The notes: generated from the sequence alone by a model not told the origin. Counted from the stretch's first letter, positions 17,713-26,143 are shown. The stretch: DNA of 64,000 nucleotides from an uncultured bacterium (GCA_943788505.1 CALSQR010000001.1:620001-684000), one strand, 5' to 3'. Numbers and translations are program-made.

Positions 17713-17925
17713 TCATCTGAGCTCGTCAACTGCGCGAAAAGCCTCTTCTATGGCTGCTTGAGTATACGCGGATGCCGCTGCGTCTGAGTTAGCAATCACA
17801 ATATTGCCTGTCGGCCGCCGCGCGATTTCATGAGGAGCGTGGCCTTCTTCCCATTCTGGATCCCAGAGATCAAGATATCCATACGCGCGGCATGTGGGAA
17901 GAGTGGGGCGAAAGGGTCACGCGCG
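17713..17925 (-). pseudogene. C-terminal remnant of a spermidine-dehydrogenase-like flavoprotein
   Basis: About 65 codons on the minus strand read 'YGYLDLWDPEWEEGHAPH', 'EIARRPTGNIVIANSDAAAS' and 'AYTQAAIEEAFRAVDEL' and end in a stop at 17713. This is the FAD-binding C-terminus of spermidine-dehydrogenase-like oxidoreductases (the A-N-S-D-A segment contacts the flavin). The remaining ~500 residues are absent: immediately upstream is the tandem repeat at 17950 and then the end of another gene. It is a deletion remnant. Confidence 0.7.
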
Positions 17926-17949
17926 GCCAGCTGGGCAAGTGTAGCGCGG

Positions 17950-17981
17950 GCGCACGGGCGCACGGGCGCACGGGCGCACGG
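17950..17981. repeat. Four tandem copies of GCGCACGG
   Basis: Four perfect 8-base units, with a degenerate unit before them. GC content is far above the surroundings. The array sits exactly between the truncated flavoprotein remnant and the end of the HI0933-type gene, so it marks or caused a rearrangement. Confidence 0.9.
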
Positions 17982-17986
17982 GGAAG

Positions 17987-19222
17987 TTACTGTAGCGACG
18001 TTCCCACAACGTAGCCACTAGCCCAAGCCCATTGAAAGTTGAATCCGCCAATGGGCCCGTCTACATCACATATTTCACCACACAGATACAATCCTGGGCA
18101 ACTGCGGGATTCCATTCGCTGAAGAACCAGCTCGCTTAAAGGCACACCACCTGCTGTTACTTCCGCGAAGGTATAACCACGGTTTCCCGTAATATCGAGG
18201 CGCATTTCAGTAGTTGCCTGAGTGAGGCGCCGTCGCTCGCTCCGCAGAAGTTGGTCTCCCAGGATATCAAACTCGAGATCGCAATAGGTGAGCAGCATTT
18301 TTACTAATCGCTCAGGCAGTAAGCATCTTTGTAAATACTGACGTACTGAGGTATGCCCCAATGATTGCAGATCCGCATCAAGGTCTTTGGTTGCTTTGTT
18401 GGGGAGCCAGTTGATCGATATATACGCTCCCGGATCATTGGACTTGAAGTCCAAATAATAGCGACTGATATCTAAGACAGACGGCCCTGATAGGCCAAAA
18501 TGTGCACAAAGCGTCGAGTCCGTGAACTCAATTATGCGTTTCCCAGTATTGGAATGAAGGCGCAGTGTCGTCTGGAGGGTTAATCCACTCAATAGGCAAA
18601 TATGATCATGCTTTGGCAATGTTATAGGGACCAAGGCCGGAAACGTCCGCGTCACTTTATGCCCGAAGGAATGAACGAAATCATACCCCTTTCCGTCTGA
18701 ACCAGACTTTGGCAGACTCTTGCCACCTGTTGCAAGAACAAGTTGTCCGCATTCCATTCGGCCCCACTGTCCCGAAACAAAAAATCCAGACGACGTGTGA
18801 CCAACAGCATCAACACGGCATGGATTGTGAATACGGACTTTTGCTTTCTTAGCTGCGCTTAGCAAGGCATTTAAAACATCCCTTGAACTGTCAGTCGTGG
18901 GAAACAACTTCCCAGTATCCTCGCGCTTCAGGTCTACGCCTAGATCGCTAAAGAACTGCGTGGTTTCTGGTACATCAAATTGCCGCAGAACTCGCGATAT
19001 CGCTGATTTCGTTGAGCCGGCATACCTTGATGGATCTACCTGATGATGCGTGACATTGCACCGTCCGCCACCGGCAACCAAGATTTTGGCGCCTAGCTTT
19101 TTTGCCCCGTCTAAAAGGACTATTGACCGTCCCGGATGGGTTCGTCCAGCCCAAATGGCCGCCATCAAGCCTGCTGCTCCGGCACCCACAATAACTACGT
19201 CAGACTGTTCGATACTTCCCAT
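17987..19222 (-). CDS. HI0933/YhiN-family NAD(P)/FAD-dependent oxidoreductase
   Basis: 411 residues. Rossmann FAD-binding start 'DVVIVGAGAAGLMAAIWAG' (GxGxxG), then the family signature 'KLGAKILVAGGGRCNVTH'. Further on 'LVLATGGKSLPKSGSDGKGY', 'LCAHFGLSGPSVLDISRY' and the C-terminal 'YTFAEVTAGGVPLSEL...GLYLCGEICDVDGPIGGFNFQWAWASGYVVG', which completes the FAD site. Length and motif order match the BaiN/YhiN (HI0933) family, flavoproteins of uncertain physiological role, annotated variously as aminoacetone oxidase-like. It is complete although both flanks are damaged. Confidence 0.9.
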   Translation of the reverse strand: MGSIEQSDVVIVGAGAAGLMAAIWAGRTHPGRSIVLLDGAKKLGAKILVAGGGRCNVTHHQVDPSRYAGSTKSAISRVLRQFDVPETTQFFSDLGVDLKREDTGKLFPTTDSSRDVLNALLSAAKKAKVRIHNPCRVDAVGHTSSGFFVSGQWGRMECGQLVLATGGKSLPKSGSDGKGYDFVHSFGHKVTRTFPALVPITLPKHDHICLLSGLTLQTTLRLHSNTGKRIIEFTDSTLCAHFGLSGPSVLDISRYYLDFKSNDPGAYISINWLPNKATKDLDADLQSLGHTSVRQYLQRCLLPERLVKMLLTYCDLEFDILGDQLLRSERRRLTQATTEMRLDITGNRGYTFAEVTAGGVPLSELVLQRMESRSCPGLYLCGEICDVDGPIGGFNFQWAWASGYVVGTSLQ

Positions 19223-19283
19223 TGACTGTAGTTTGTGTGATTATCCGTAAACGTCCTAAAGAAGAATCTGTGCTGTGGTGAAT

Positions 19284-20033
19284 TCAGTTTTTTTCGGCCA
19301 TTGCCAATATCTCGTCGGGTGAGAGCATGCTAAGCTCAATAATTCCTTTTCCAGATTGTTTAGCTGCTCGGTGTATAATAAACCTACCAACTCGGTAGCC
19401 AATAGAGTTGCGCCCGTCAGGATGCTTGCCCATCATCCAAATCTGGTAGTTAGCATCAGTTGGGAGAGCCTGAATTTCGGCTAACCAGTCTGCTACATCC
19501 TCAGGACAACTGTACGCTGCTTTGAAATAGACTCCTGTGTACGTCTCCGAAAAGACGCTGGCAAGCCCTTCATTAACTGCTGCAATCGGAATTCCTTGTC
19601 CGAAACGGTTATCCTGAATGGTCCAACCTCGGAAGAGATGATGAAACTCGTGAAAGATGGTAGAGGAAAGTGCCGTCTCAGCCGCAGCCAGTATACCTCC
19701 GGGGTAGGTTGAGGACAATTGGATGGTGACTTTACCTGGGGCTTCTGCACGCCCTGAAACGCCTCCCACCACATCAATATCCCGGTCAACAACCTCGATG
19801 TTTACCAGGATGGAATCAGGAAGACTGGGTAATAGTGCTCGCACCTCAATTTCCGAATCAGAGATCATCTGCCTGATAATTCTACTTGCAGAATCACCAA
19901 GAGCTTCAGAACTGACTTCGTCAAAGGCAACCACTAAAGAAGATAATGCAGGCTGTGACCCAAGACCCTTTTCTACCTCATTCGCACACGCTGATACCAG
20001 GATCACTAAGGTAAGCGCGAAGATTCGATACAT
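19284..20033 (-). CDS. DUF2268-like putative zinc-protease lipoprotein
   Basis: 249 residues from the ATG at 20033, which places a lipobox (ILVSAC) near residue 16; the frame to 20081 only adds Cys-rich residues ahead of it. The central 'LSSTIFHEFHHLFRGW' has the HExxH zinc motif, and 'IAAVNEGLASVFSETYTG' supplies a likely third ligand Glu, the arrangement of DUF2268 (predicted Zn-dependent proteases). It would act outside the inner membrane. No partner gene is apparent. Confidence 0.75.
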   Translation of the reverse strand: MYRIFALTLVILVSACANEVEKGLGSQPALSSLVVAFDEVSSEALGDSASRIIRQMISDSEIEVRALLPSLPDSILVNIEVVDRDIDVVGGVSGRAEAPGKVTIQLSSTYPGGILAAAETALSSTIFHEFHHLFRGWTIQDNRFGQGIPIAAVNEGLASVFSETYTGVYFKAAYSCPEDVADWLAEIQALPTDANYQIWMMGKHPDGRNSIGYRVGRFIIHRAAKQSGKGIIELSMLSPDEILAMAEKN

Positions 20034-20341
20034 CGGATGGGCGAAGTAAGTGTCAGTGCATTTCCGGGCGTCGAAGCACAAAGTTGAGAGAGCCTACAAC
20101 ATACGTCTGCTACGTACCCTGACCTGTCCGTTAAGAGGTCGCAACGAAACCAACGTATTCTTTATTCTCACGATGATGAGGGCCAGTCACAGCACGACAT
20201 TAAAAAAGAAAAACAACAAACGCCACTAGGAAACAATCACCTAAATGGTCATCCTTGTTCCTTCTTCGCTAACTCCACATCACTTCGTGAAAAGCTTGGT
20301 CTAAGCCTTCTAACGGTCTGCGTAGCTACTCCCTGAGTGGA
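20034..20341. other. Intergenic stretch
   Basis: About 308 bases between the DUF2268-like start and the end of the sulfatase gene. An AT-rich A-tract region lies at 20200-20220. No gene or known RNA was recognised; the right half may hold the sulfatase terminator and the left half the promoter of the lipoprotein gene. Confidence 0.35.
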
Positions 20342-21823
20342 TTACTCATACTGCCATTTCAAATACCACGGATCCCAAGTACGAATCTGATGGCCTTTGA
20401 GCTTCTCTTTGTAGTTGGCCACTTCATCAGAATAAGCTAAATCCAATGCCAGGTTTTTAGACTCGTATGGATCTGTCAACATGTCATACAACTCGAACTC
20501 TGGCCGGTGGATATATTCGTTGACCGTTCGAGGACCAAACTGAGCCTGGGGACCTTCGGCATAGACATCCTGCCATGATGGTGATTCCCAAAGATCAGCT
20601 GCAAAAGGGAATGGCAATTGATACGCTACGTTCCAAATAAATTTGAATTCTCGATCCCGTACCGCTCGCATCGGGTAGTACATTTGGATCTCATGGAACG
20701 TGTGCGAGGCAAATACTTCATCCCATCCTACAGGATCTTGAGTCCCAACAATGTCTAGGAATGAGCGCCCATGAAGGCCCCCGTTTGCTGGAAACGCCTC
20801 TTTCAACGGTTCGAGGCCAATATGCTGGTCATAAACTGGCATTTCGATTCCGGCAAAGTCTAGGATTGTCGGAGTGATGTCGACCATGCTTGTCAATGCA
20901 CTGCTGGTCCCTCCCCCTTCAAGGTTCGGGTGTCTTACTATTAACGGTACCCGGAGGCCTGGTTCATAGACCGTGGTTTTCGCTCCCGGAAAAGCAATCC
21001 CGTGATCTGATGTATAGATAATTAGCGTGTCATCGAGACGACCAGATGACTCGAGAATGCTCAGCAAGCGACCAACGCCTTGGTCAACTCGAGATATAGC
21101 CTGGTAGTATTGGGCAATTTCCGCCCGAACTGTTGGGGTATCTGGCAGATAGTCCGGGACAATAACATCATCGGGATCGTACACAACAGACTCAACACCA
21201 GGAAAGCCTTCAACGCGATTACCGAATCGGTCCGGCGCATAGGGTTGGTCGGTTGCAAACCCAGCACCGCGATGAGGATCAGACGACGCGTAGTACAGAA
21301 AGAATGGTGCCTCGTCGTCTGACTCGATTACGGTACGAGCAGCCTCCGCCATCTCGATTGAGCTGCGGGAATGACCGGCAAGAAAGGAGTCAAATTGGTA
21401 GACATCTCGTGGAGCTACATGAAACGTACCAACTGTTGCAGTCCTGTACCCCGAATCTGACAACAAGACGGGAAGACTACGGACGTGATCGAAACTCACG
21501 AAATGGTGAAAGTCGTGCTGATGGCCGTACTGACCGGTTGCGTGATTCTGGAGGCCTGATAGAATCACAGAACGGCTCGCCGAACAACTGGCTGTGGTCG
21601 CGTAATGATGTTTAAAAACCGTTCCTTCGGCTGCTAGCCGATCCAAATTCGGAGTCCGGACTACTGGGTTGCCGTACGCACCAAGATCTTGGCTGTGATC
21701 ATCCGCAACGATCAAGACAACATTGCGCCGAGGAATTTCGTCCACCCTTTTTGCATCGCCAGTACATCCAGAAATGACGACCGAATACAACAGGACCAGA
21801 AGTAGTGCAACCAGTTTGTTCAT
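20342..21823 (-). CDS. Sulfatase lipoprotein (heparan N-sulfatase-like)
   Basis: 493 residues. Hydrolyses a sulfate ester, probably from a marine polysaccharide. Signal peptide with lipobox 'VVISGC' shows it is lipid-anchored outside the cytoplasm. 'NVVLIVADDHSQDLGAYGNP' carries the metal-binding aspartates; 'CSASRSVILSGL' fits the C-x-A/P-x-R sequence whose Cys is oxidised to formylglycine; 'YTSDHGIAFPGAKTTVYEPGLRVPLIVR' supplies the D-H metal ligands. The N-terminal 'RTPNLDRLAAEGTVF' is standard. A formylglycine-generating enzyme is not seen in the window. Confidence 0.93.
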   Translation of the reverse strand: MNKLVALLLVLLYSVVISGCTGDAKRVDEIPRRNVVLIVADDHSQDLGAYGNPVVRTPNLDRLAAEGTVFKHHYATTASCSASRSVILSGLQNHATGQYGHQHDFHHFVSFDHVRSLPVLLSDSGYRTATVGTFHVAPRDVYQFDSFLAGHSRSSIEMAEAARTVIESDDEAPFFLYYASSDPHRGAGFATDQPYAPDRFGNRVEGFPGVESVVYDPDDVIVPDYLPDTPTVRAEIAQYYQAISRVDQGVGRLLSILESSGRLDDTLIIYTSDHGIAFPGAKTTVYEPGLRVPLIVRHPNLEGGGTSSALTSMVDITPTILDFAGIEMPVYDQHIGLEPLKEAFPANGGLHGRSFLDIVGTQDPVGWDEVFASHTFHEIQMYYPMRAVRDREFKFIWNVAYQLPFPFAADLWESPSWQDVYAEGPQAQFGPRTVNEYIHRPEFELYDMLTDPYESKNLALDLAYSDEVANYKEKLKGHQIRTWDPWYLKWQYE

Positions 21824-22022
21824 GCTTTCGGAAATCTAGATAACGGCTAAAGGTTTTACGTGTTTAGTCCTCGGTTTCCCACCTTCGTGGGCGGCAAGCT
21901 AAGACACTCAAACTAGAAATAATTAGGTTCTCAAATGCCTCTAATAGTGGTACAACCCATCGGAAAATCTTTTTCAAACAAGAATAGAAGTAGTACAAAT
22001 TCCTTGCAGATCGACAAAAAAT

Positions 22023-22427
22023 CTAGTCAATAGGCCTTAGCTGACGGTTAAAATCCGCCTCGTCATAATACCCGTCAGCAGAAATGATGAGTCCATGTAA
22101 ATCGAGCACAATTGTCTCGTAGCCAGAAATATCAATTATTCTCCCAGAGCCATCGGGTCCAGAATTTGTACCCCTCATTGTCCAGCACCACTTAATCGCT
22201 TTTTCCTCAACGATTACTTGGTCACACTGCACATCTAGATCAGGAAAGGTCGACATAAAACCTAAAGCGACCTCAGCAATCGCAGCGCGGCCAATGGCCG
22301 GTTGGTTACCATTGATTGTGATGTAGCCTTCTGGAGAAAACATGTCGGCTACCTTGGTAGGAAGCTGACTGCTCCAGGCCTCAGCATATCGTCTTCCAAA
22401 ATCGTCGTATAGTTGAGAAGCGAGCAC
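22023..22427 (-). CDS. SnoaL/NTF2-like protein
   Basis: 134 residues without a signal peptide. 'RYAEAWSSQLPTKVADMFSPEGYITINGNQPAIGRAAIAEVALGFMSTFPDLDVQCDQVI' followed by 'IKWCWTMRGTNSGPDGSGRIIDISGYETI' is the characteristic SnoaL / polyketide-cyclase-like NTF2 fold. Related proteins act as small cyclases, hydrolases or isomerases; the specific role is unknown. It lies next to the truncated nuclease gene on the same strand. Confidence 0.75.
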   Translation of the reverse strand: MLASQLYDDFGRRYAEAWSSQLPTKVADMFSPEGYITINGNQPAIGRAAIAEVALGFMSTFPDLDVQCDQVIVEEKAIKWCWTMRGTNSGPDGSGRIIDISGYETIVLDLHGLIISADGYYDEADFNRQLRPID

Positions 22428-22471
22428 AGCGAAAGTGTTTTAGATGTTATACCTGTGGCGGACTTACTTGG

Positions 22472-23085
22472 TTAATTTGATCCTTGGGCTCTAATCAATC
22501 TGTGATTTCGGTTATCGTCCGCAAACCGACGCAGGCCTTCGAGAAGCGAGTCCACTACCAGTTCGATCACCAAGGCTCGGTGGTCAGAAATGACCTCTTC
22601 TGCGAGCAACTCCTGACTAATGATGGAGAAGCTGTCGAGTGGTCGCCACATGAAGAAGTCGATTTCTTTCACCGGGTCAAAGGATGAAAAGGTGAGATAA
22701 TCCTCTCCTTTGTCGACTACGTACCAGGACTTCTCAAGATATGTCAGGACGGAATCACCGCGCTCGGAGTTGAAGTCTCCAGCTAAAATGGTTGGCAGGA
22801 CCTCATCATCCTCAGAGTACTCCTCCAGTCTTACGGCCTGAGCAAGACGCTCTTCCTCTGTCCGGTAGAAGTGTATTCCGATGAAACGAAGAAGCTGACC
22901 TGTTTGAGGAAGCTCTACGACCGCTGATAACGCCGTCCGAGGCTCATTTCCATCTGGCAATCGATAATTCGTGGAGCTAACAATGGGTAACTTGGAAAGC
23001 AGAGCCATACCGTAAGCTCCCCCCTGGTAGTCCATAAATGCACCAAAGAGCGGCTCCATTCCAGTCAGATCAGCCAACACGCCAA
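22472..23085 (-). pseudogene. Endonuclease/exonuclease/phosphatase-family gene lacking its 5' end
   Basis: About 200 codons. 'YGMALLSKLPIVSS', 'FIGIHF', 'TILAGDFNSERGDSVLTYLE' and 'EIDFFMWRPLD...VISDHRALVIEL' are the middle and C-terminal motifs of the EEP fold (catalytic Asp-Asn pair in GDFN, terminal SDH). The first ~70-90 residues, which carry the N-terminal Asn and the metal-binding Glu (Q-E-V), are missing: upstream the reading runs directly into a truncated kinase gene at about 23085. Without the Glu it should be inactive. It reads like the downstream half of a deletion that fused two unrelated genes. Confidence 0.75.
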
Positions 23086-23513
23086 CGCACTATTTCTTTG
23101 GCGTGAGCCGCCTTCAAGGCCTCGGTCACTTGCGCCGCCACATTCACGGCGTCCGCCAGCTTCATCGGACCCTTTTTGATGAGCTCTTGAAGGGTTTCTC
23201 CTTCGATGAATTCCATCACGATATAGGGCCGCGGGCCATCGGAGGCCGCTACTTCGTTTCCATCCGCGTCTACGGGAATCGTTTCGTCGATTTCAAAGAC
23301 GGTGGCAATGTTCGGGTGATGAAGCTGCGCGGCGGACTGGGCCTCGCGAAAGAATCGGGCTCGGTCTTCTTCGCTTGCCAGCGCTGCAGCGGGGAGAATC
23401 TTGAGGGCGACCTCACGGTTCAGCTTCGTGTCCGTCGCCCGGTACACGATGCCCATTCCGCCGCGCCCAAGCTCGGAGGTGATTTCGTAATGTGCGAGTG
23501 AGTAGCCGATCAT
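23070..23513 (-). pseudogene. Ser/Thr protein kinase, N-lobe only
   Basis: 147 residues. 'YEITSELGRGGMGIVYRATD' is the glycine-rich ATP loop, 'VALKIL' supplies the ATP-binding Lys, and 'PYIVMEFIEGETLQELIKKG' is the hinge. The chain ends at 'ALKAAHAKEIV' plus five unrelated residues, exactly where the catalytic HRD loop should begin. No catalytic or activation loop remains, so it cannot phosphorylate. The sequence continues without a gap into the truncated EEP-family gene, giving a clear junction near 23085-23092. It might still be translated as a non-catalytic fragment. Confidence 0.75.
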
Positions 23514-23668
23514 GTTAGTTCAGAGTGTGTGAACCAAGAAAAGGTGTAGGTTGACGAAACACAAAATATCTGCCGGCACACAGTTGATAAATCATCTGAT
23601 ACCATAACTAACGTTTTTTAGGTACTTTGCTCACCCCATATGTTTTTTCTTCTTCAACCTCTTATATC

Positions 23669-24661
23669 ATGCCCCGCCCAATCGTCTTAGCGCTTTGTTT
23701 CTTTCTTGCTGCCTGTTCACAGGAACTTGTCACGCCGAAAGCAGACATTACTCCAGAACCGGAATTTACGATTACAGCAGAAAATGGTCACAACAAGTGG
23801 AGCCAGACTTTTGAGCCCGTATTGACCGTGGACTCAGGAGCGATAGTCGAAGCATTTCTCGTTGAAGCTTCAGGTGGCCATGTAACCGTAGACACCAAGG
23901 CTGAAGACCTGGATGCCATCTTGGCTGCCGGACCTTTCCATGCGCTTACCGGGCCTGTGTACGTTAATGGAGCCGAGCCAGGGGATCTGCTTGCAGTTAC
24001 GCTTCATGAGATCGAAGTGCAAGATTGGGGTTGGTCAGCCGTATTTCCGGGATTTGGTTTTCTCGCCGATGAATTCACCGAGCCATTCATGAAGGTATTT
24101 CATTTTGAGCCCGGAGATACAGAGGCAGATTTTGGCAACGGTATCACGATTCCGTTCAGGCCGTTTCCAGGTGTGATGGGAGTTGCACCGGCCACGGATT
24201 CACTGCTTTCCACCGTGCCACCGAGACATAACGGAGGGAATATGGACGACAAAGACCTCGTAGAAGGCACTACGTCCTATTTCCCTGTTTTTGTTGACGG
24301 AGCTCTGTTTTCTATTGGCGATCCGCACGTCGCGCAGGGTGATGGCGAGGTGTCGGGCACGGCTATAGAAGGTCCACTTCGAGTGGTCTACGAGATTCAT
24401 GTTGTCAAAGAGGGTAGAGACATCCCATCTCCACAGTATGAAACCGATCATTCATACTCGGTTACGGGATATGGGGTCACGATAGACGACGCTGCGAAAA
24501 TGGCCATCCGTGCCATGATCGACTACATTGTTGACCAAACCGGAATGTCCCGAACAGAAGCATACGTGCTGGCATCTCTTTCGGCAGACCTGAAGATTGC
24601 TGAGACTGTTGATGTCCCCCACATGCTGGTCACGATGACCATTCCCAAGCACATTTTCTGA
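23669..24661 (+). CDS. Acetamidase/formamidase-family lipoprotein
   Basis: 330 residues from the ATG at 23669, which gives a lipobox 'FFLAAC'; the frame's earlier ATG at 23627 is less likely. 'LTGPVYVNGAEPGDLLAVTLHEIE', 'RPFPGVMGVAPA', 'PPRHNGGNMDDKDLVEGTTSYFPVFVDGALFSIGDPHVAQGDGEVSGTAIE' are the diagnostic blocks of the FmdA/AmdA amidase family, which frees ammonia from short amides. An exported, lipid-anchored form is known in several marine phyla; its natural substrate is uncertain. The cassette array begins 18 bases after its stop. Confidence 0.88.
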   Translation: MPRPIVLALCFFLAACSQELVTPKADITPEPEFTITAENGHNKWSQTFEPVLTVDSGAIVEAFLVEASGGHVTVDTKAEDLDAILAAGPFHALTGPVYVNGAEPGDLLAVTLHEIEVQDWGWSAVFPGFGFLADEFTEPFMKVFHFEPGDTEADFGNGITIPFRPFPGVMGVAPATDSLLSTVPPRHNGGNMDDKDLVEGTTSYFPVFVDGALFSIGDPHVAQGDGEVSGTAIEGPLRVVYEIHVVKEGRDIPSPQYETDHSYSVTGYGVTIDDAAKMAIRAMIDYIVDQTGMSRTEAYVLASLSADLKIAETVDVPHMLVTMTIPKHIF

Positions 24662-24678
24662 GCACCGATCGAAAGACG

Positions 24679-24832
24679 CATAACGGCTGGCGGATTTACT
24701 CGTGGCTTCGCCACTGCGTTAGTCGAAGGCTTTGCCCTCTCGTTTGCGGCGAACTGGCGCCCATCTCCCAGAAAGTAATCGTTTCCAACGGCCTCTGCCA
24801 GTTGTGCGAGTCCGTAACATGCCCTTGTTATC
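24679..24832 (-). repeat. attC-like recombination site 1
   Basis: Outer arms ATAAC (24680) and GTTAT (24827) are complementary. Inside them the left end matches the other two sites for 16 bases (ATAACGGCTGGCGGAT) and the right end has a diverged form of the shared pattern (GTAACATGCCCTTGTTAT). On the minus strand this reads AACAAGGGCATG..., like the first arm of known integron attC sites. It is longer (154 bases) than sites 2 and 3 and contains an extra hairpin (CGTGGCTTCGCCACTGCG). It follows the RelE/Phd genes on their coding strand. Confidence 0.65.
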
Positions 24833-24843
24833 CGCACGAGTAA

Positions 24844-25137
24844 TCAGATTCGGGCAAGCTGGGCGTCGTGCCATACTCCAACCACCCATACAACATTCTT
24901 CTCGACGCGATAGAAGAAGCGATACGGCTTAACAATCACCTGTTGGAATTCAGAGTCAGGAAACTCCGGGATAAGACTTCCGGAATCTGGATAGTCTTCG
25001 AGGCGACTGAGAATGCGCTCTGCTTTGACGCGAAAGTTCTTGGCCGCCGATGGCTTGTCCGCCTTGATATAGCGAAGCGCGTCCAAATACTGTCGCCTTG
25101 CTGGGGGCGTGTACTGAATGGAGAGTTTACTCGCCAA
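24844..25137 (-). CDS. RelE/ParE-family toxin
   Basis: 97 residues. 'MASKLSIQYTPPARRQYLDALRYI' and 'LSRLEDYPDSGSLIPEFPDSEFQQVIVKPYRFFYRVEKNVVWVVGVWHDAQ' match the ParE/RelE fold (plasmid-stabilisation family), with the 'G..IPE......R......YR..Y' pattern and a C-terminal 'W.HDAQ'. RelE members cleave ribosome-bound mRNA, ParE members inhibit gyrase; the sequence does not decide which. The start overlaps the antitoxin's end by 11 bases, the usual antitoxin-first operon. The pair sits between attC-like sites 1 and 2 as one cassette. Confidence 0.88.
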   Translation of the reverse strand: MASKLSIQYTPPARRQYLDALRYIKADKPSAAKNFRVKAERILSRLEDYPDSGSLIPEFPDSEFQQVIVKPYRFFYRVEKNVVWVVGVWHDAQLARI

Positions 25138-25399
25138 GGATCTCGTCAGCCTCCTTCATCACGTCAGCCATCGTGTAGCCCACGCCAGCTTCAATGTCCT
25201 TCTCGCCCTGCACCAGGATCTTGAGAATCTCGAGCTCTTTCTGGGAGCGCTGATATGCTTCGGCTCCCACCATGACCACGGCTGCCTTGCCGCGCTGGGT
25301 GATTACGAGAGGCTCCTTCGATCCGGCGACCTGCTTGACGAGGCCAGCGGCTTCTTTTCTGAATTCAGAGATCGGGACGATCTGGGGGATGGTTTTCAT
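25127..25399 (-). CDS. Phd/YefM-family antitoxin
   Basis: 90 residues. 'PQIVPISEFRKEAAGLVKQVAGSKEPLVITQRGKAAVVMVGAEAYQRS' is the DNA-binding N-terminal domain of the Phd/YefM family; the C-terminal part ('DIEAGVGYTMADVMKEADEIL') would wrap around and block the toxin. It should bind its own promoter and repress the operon. Encoded directly upstream of, and overlapping, the RelE/ParE toxin gene. An intact antitoxin is consistent with the pair still being functional. Confidence 0.9.
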   Translation of the reverse strand: MKTIPQIVPISEFRKEAAGLVKQVAGSKEPLVITQRGKAAVVMVGAEAYQRSQKELEILKILVQGEKDIEAGVGYTMADVMKEADEILGE

Positions 25400-25462
25400 A
25401 GCGCTCGGACCAGCTTAGTTGTACAATAGAATGTACGACCATGAGGACAAGTTCCGAGTGCG

Positions 25463-25572
25463 GATAACGGCTGGCGGATTTGCGGCGAGCATCCACACCC
25501 ACCCTTTCAGAACATAACTCTTTCCAACCAGCATGTCAGGTCAATGCGAGCCCGCAACATGCGCTTGTTATG
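25463..25572 (-). repeat. attC-like recombination site 2
   Basis: 110 bases. Outer arms ATAAC (25464) and GTTAT (25567) pair; inner arms TTGCGG (near 25482) and CCGCAA (near 25551) also pair, which is the R/L double-arm layout of attC. On the minus strand it begins CATAACAAGCGCATGTTGCG, the form of canonical attC sites, and is identical there to site 3. It follows the DUF5615/DUF433 genes on their coding strand. Confidence 0.8.
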
Positions 25573-25589
25573 GCGCGAAAGAAAACACG

Positions 25590-25922
25590 CTAACTTAATA
25601 GAAGTATTCCGAAGGGAGCAGATTCTTCTAAATTCAGAATGTTGGCACTGTTTTCTCGGAGTAGTTGCTCGATGTCAGCTGTCGAGCAATTTCCCCTTCT
25701 GATCCAGATTACTCTGGGAGGAAAACCGCGAACCATCCCGATTTCACTCAGGTCTGAATCTTTACTGGCGATGGAAAATCCATGCTCTTTGGCATAGTCC
25801 CATACTCGGAAGTCAGACTCGGACTCCAATCCAACCTCTGAAACGTGTTTGGAATCTGGAAAAAGATCTTGCAGACGATCGACCAGCTTTGGAGACAAGT
25901 TTTGATCGAATAGGATTTTCAT
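25590..25922 (-). CDS. DUF5615 PIN-like toxin
   Basis: 110 residues. 'MKILFDQNLSPKLVDRLQDLFPDSKHV' and 'VWDYAKEHGFSIASKDSDLSEI' carry the acidic residues (FD-x-N-L-S-P and S-K-D-x-D) of the DUF5615/Mut7-C PIN-like nuclease fold. These proteins pair with DUF433 antitoxins, as here. The start overlaps the antitoxin's stop by four bases. The likely action is RNA cleavage, by analogy with VapC-type toxins; not shown by the sequence. Confidence 0.85.
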   Translation of the reverse strand: MKILFDQNLSPKLVDRLQDLFPDSKHVSEVGLESESDFRVWDYAKEHGFSIASKDSDLSEIGMVRGFPPRVIWIRRGNCSTADIEQLLRENSANILNLEESAPFGILLLS

Positions 25923-26143
25923 GCGCTGGCCGTCAGCGTAACACGTTCACGTTCGGCTGCATATTCAAGGCTAGCCAAAATGTCTTCCTTGGCTAGAGAT
26001 GGAAAATCGGACAGGATCTCTTGAGTAGACATTCCAGATGCCAAGTAGCTCAAAACATCATAAACGGTAATTCTCAAACCTCGAATACAAGGTTTACCAC
26101 CGCGTTTTCCGGCTTCAATCGTAATTCTATTTAAATAAGACAT
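25919..26143 (-). CDS. DUF433 antitoxin
   Basis: 74 residues from the ATG at 26143 (MSYLNRITIEAGKRGGKPCIRG...); the frame extends to 26170 but those nine residues are not conserved in type. 'GGKPCIRGLRITVYDVLSYLASGMSTQEILSDFPSLAKEDILASLEYAA' is the full DUF433 signature, a small helix-turn-helix antitoxin. It is first in the two-gene cassette bounded by attC-like sites 2 and 3, and should repress the pair. Confidence 0.9.
   Translation of the reverse strand: MSYLNRITIEAGKRGGKPCIRGLRITVYDVLSYLASGMSTQEILSDFPSLAKEDILASLEYAAERERVTLTASA

Noticed and set aside
21838-21860. Possible fourth attC-like end (ATAACGGCT)
   Set aside because: Only nine bases match and no complementary right arm (GTTAT with CCGCAA) was found nearby.
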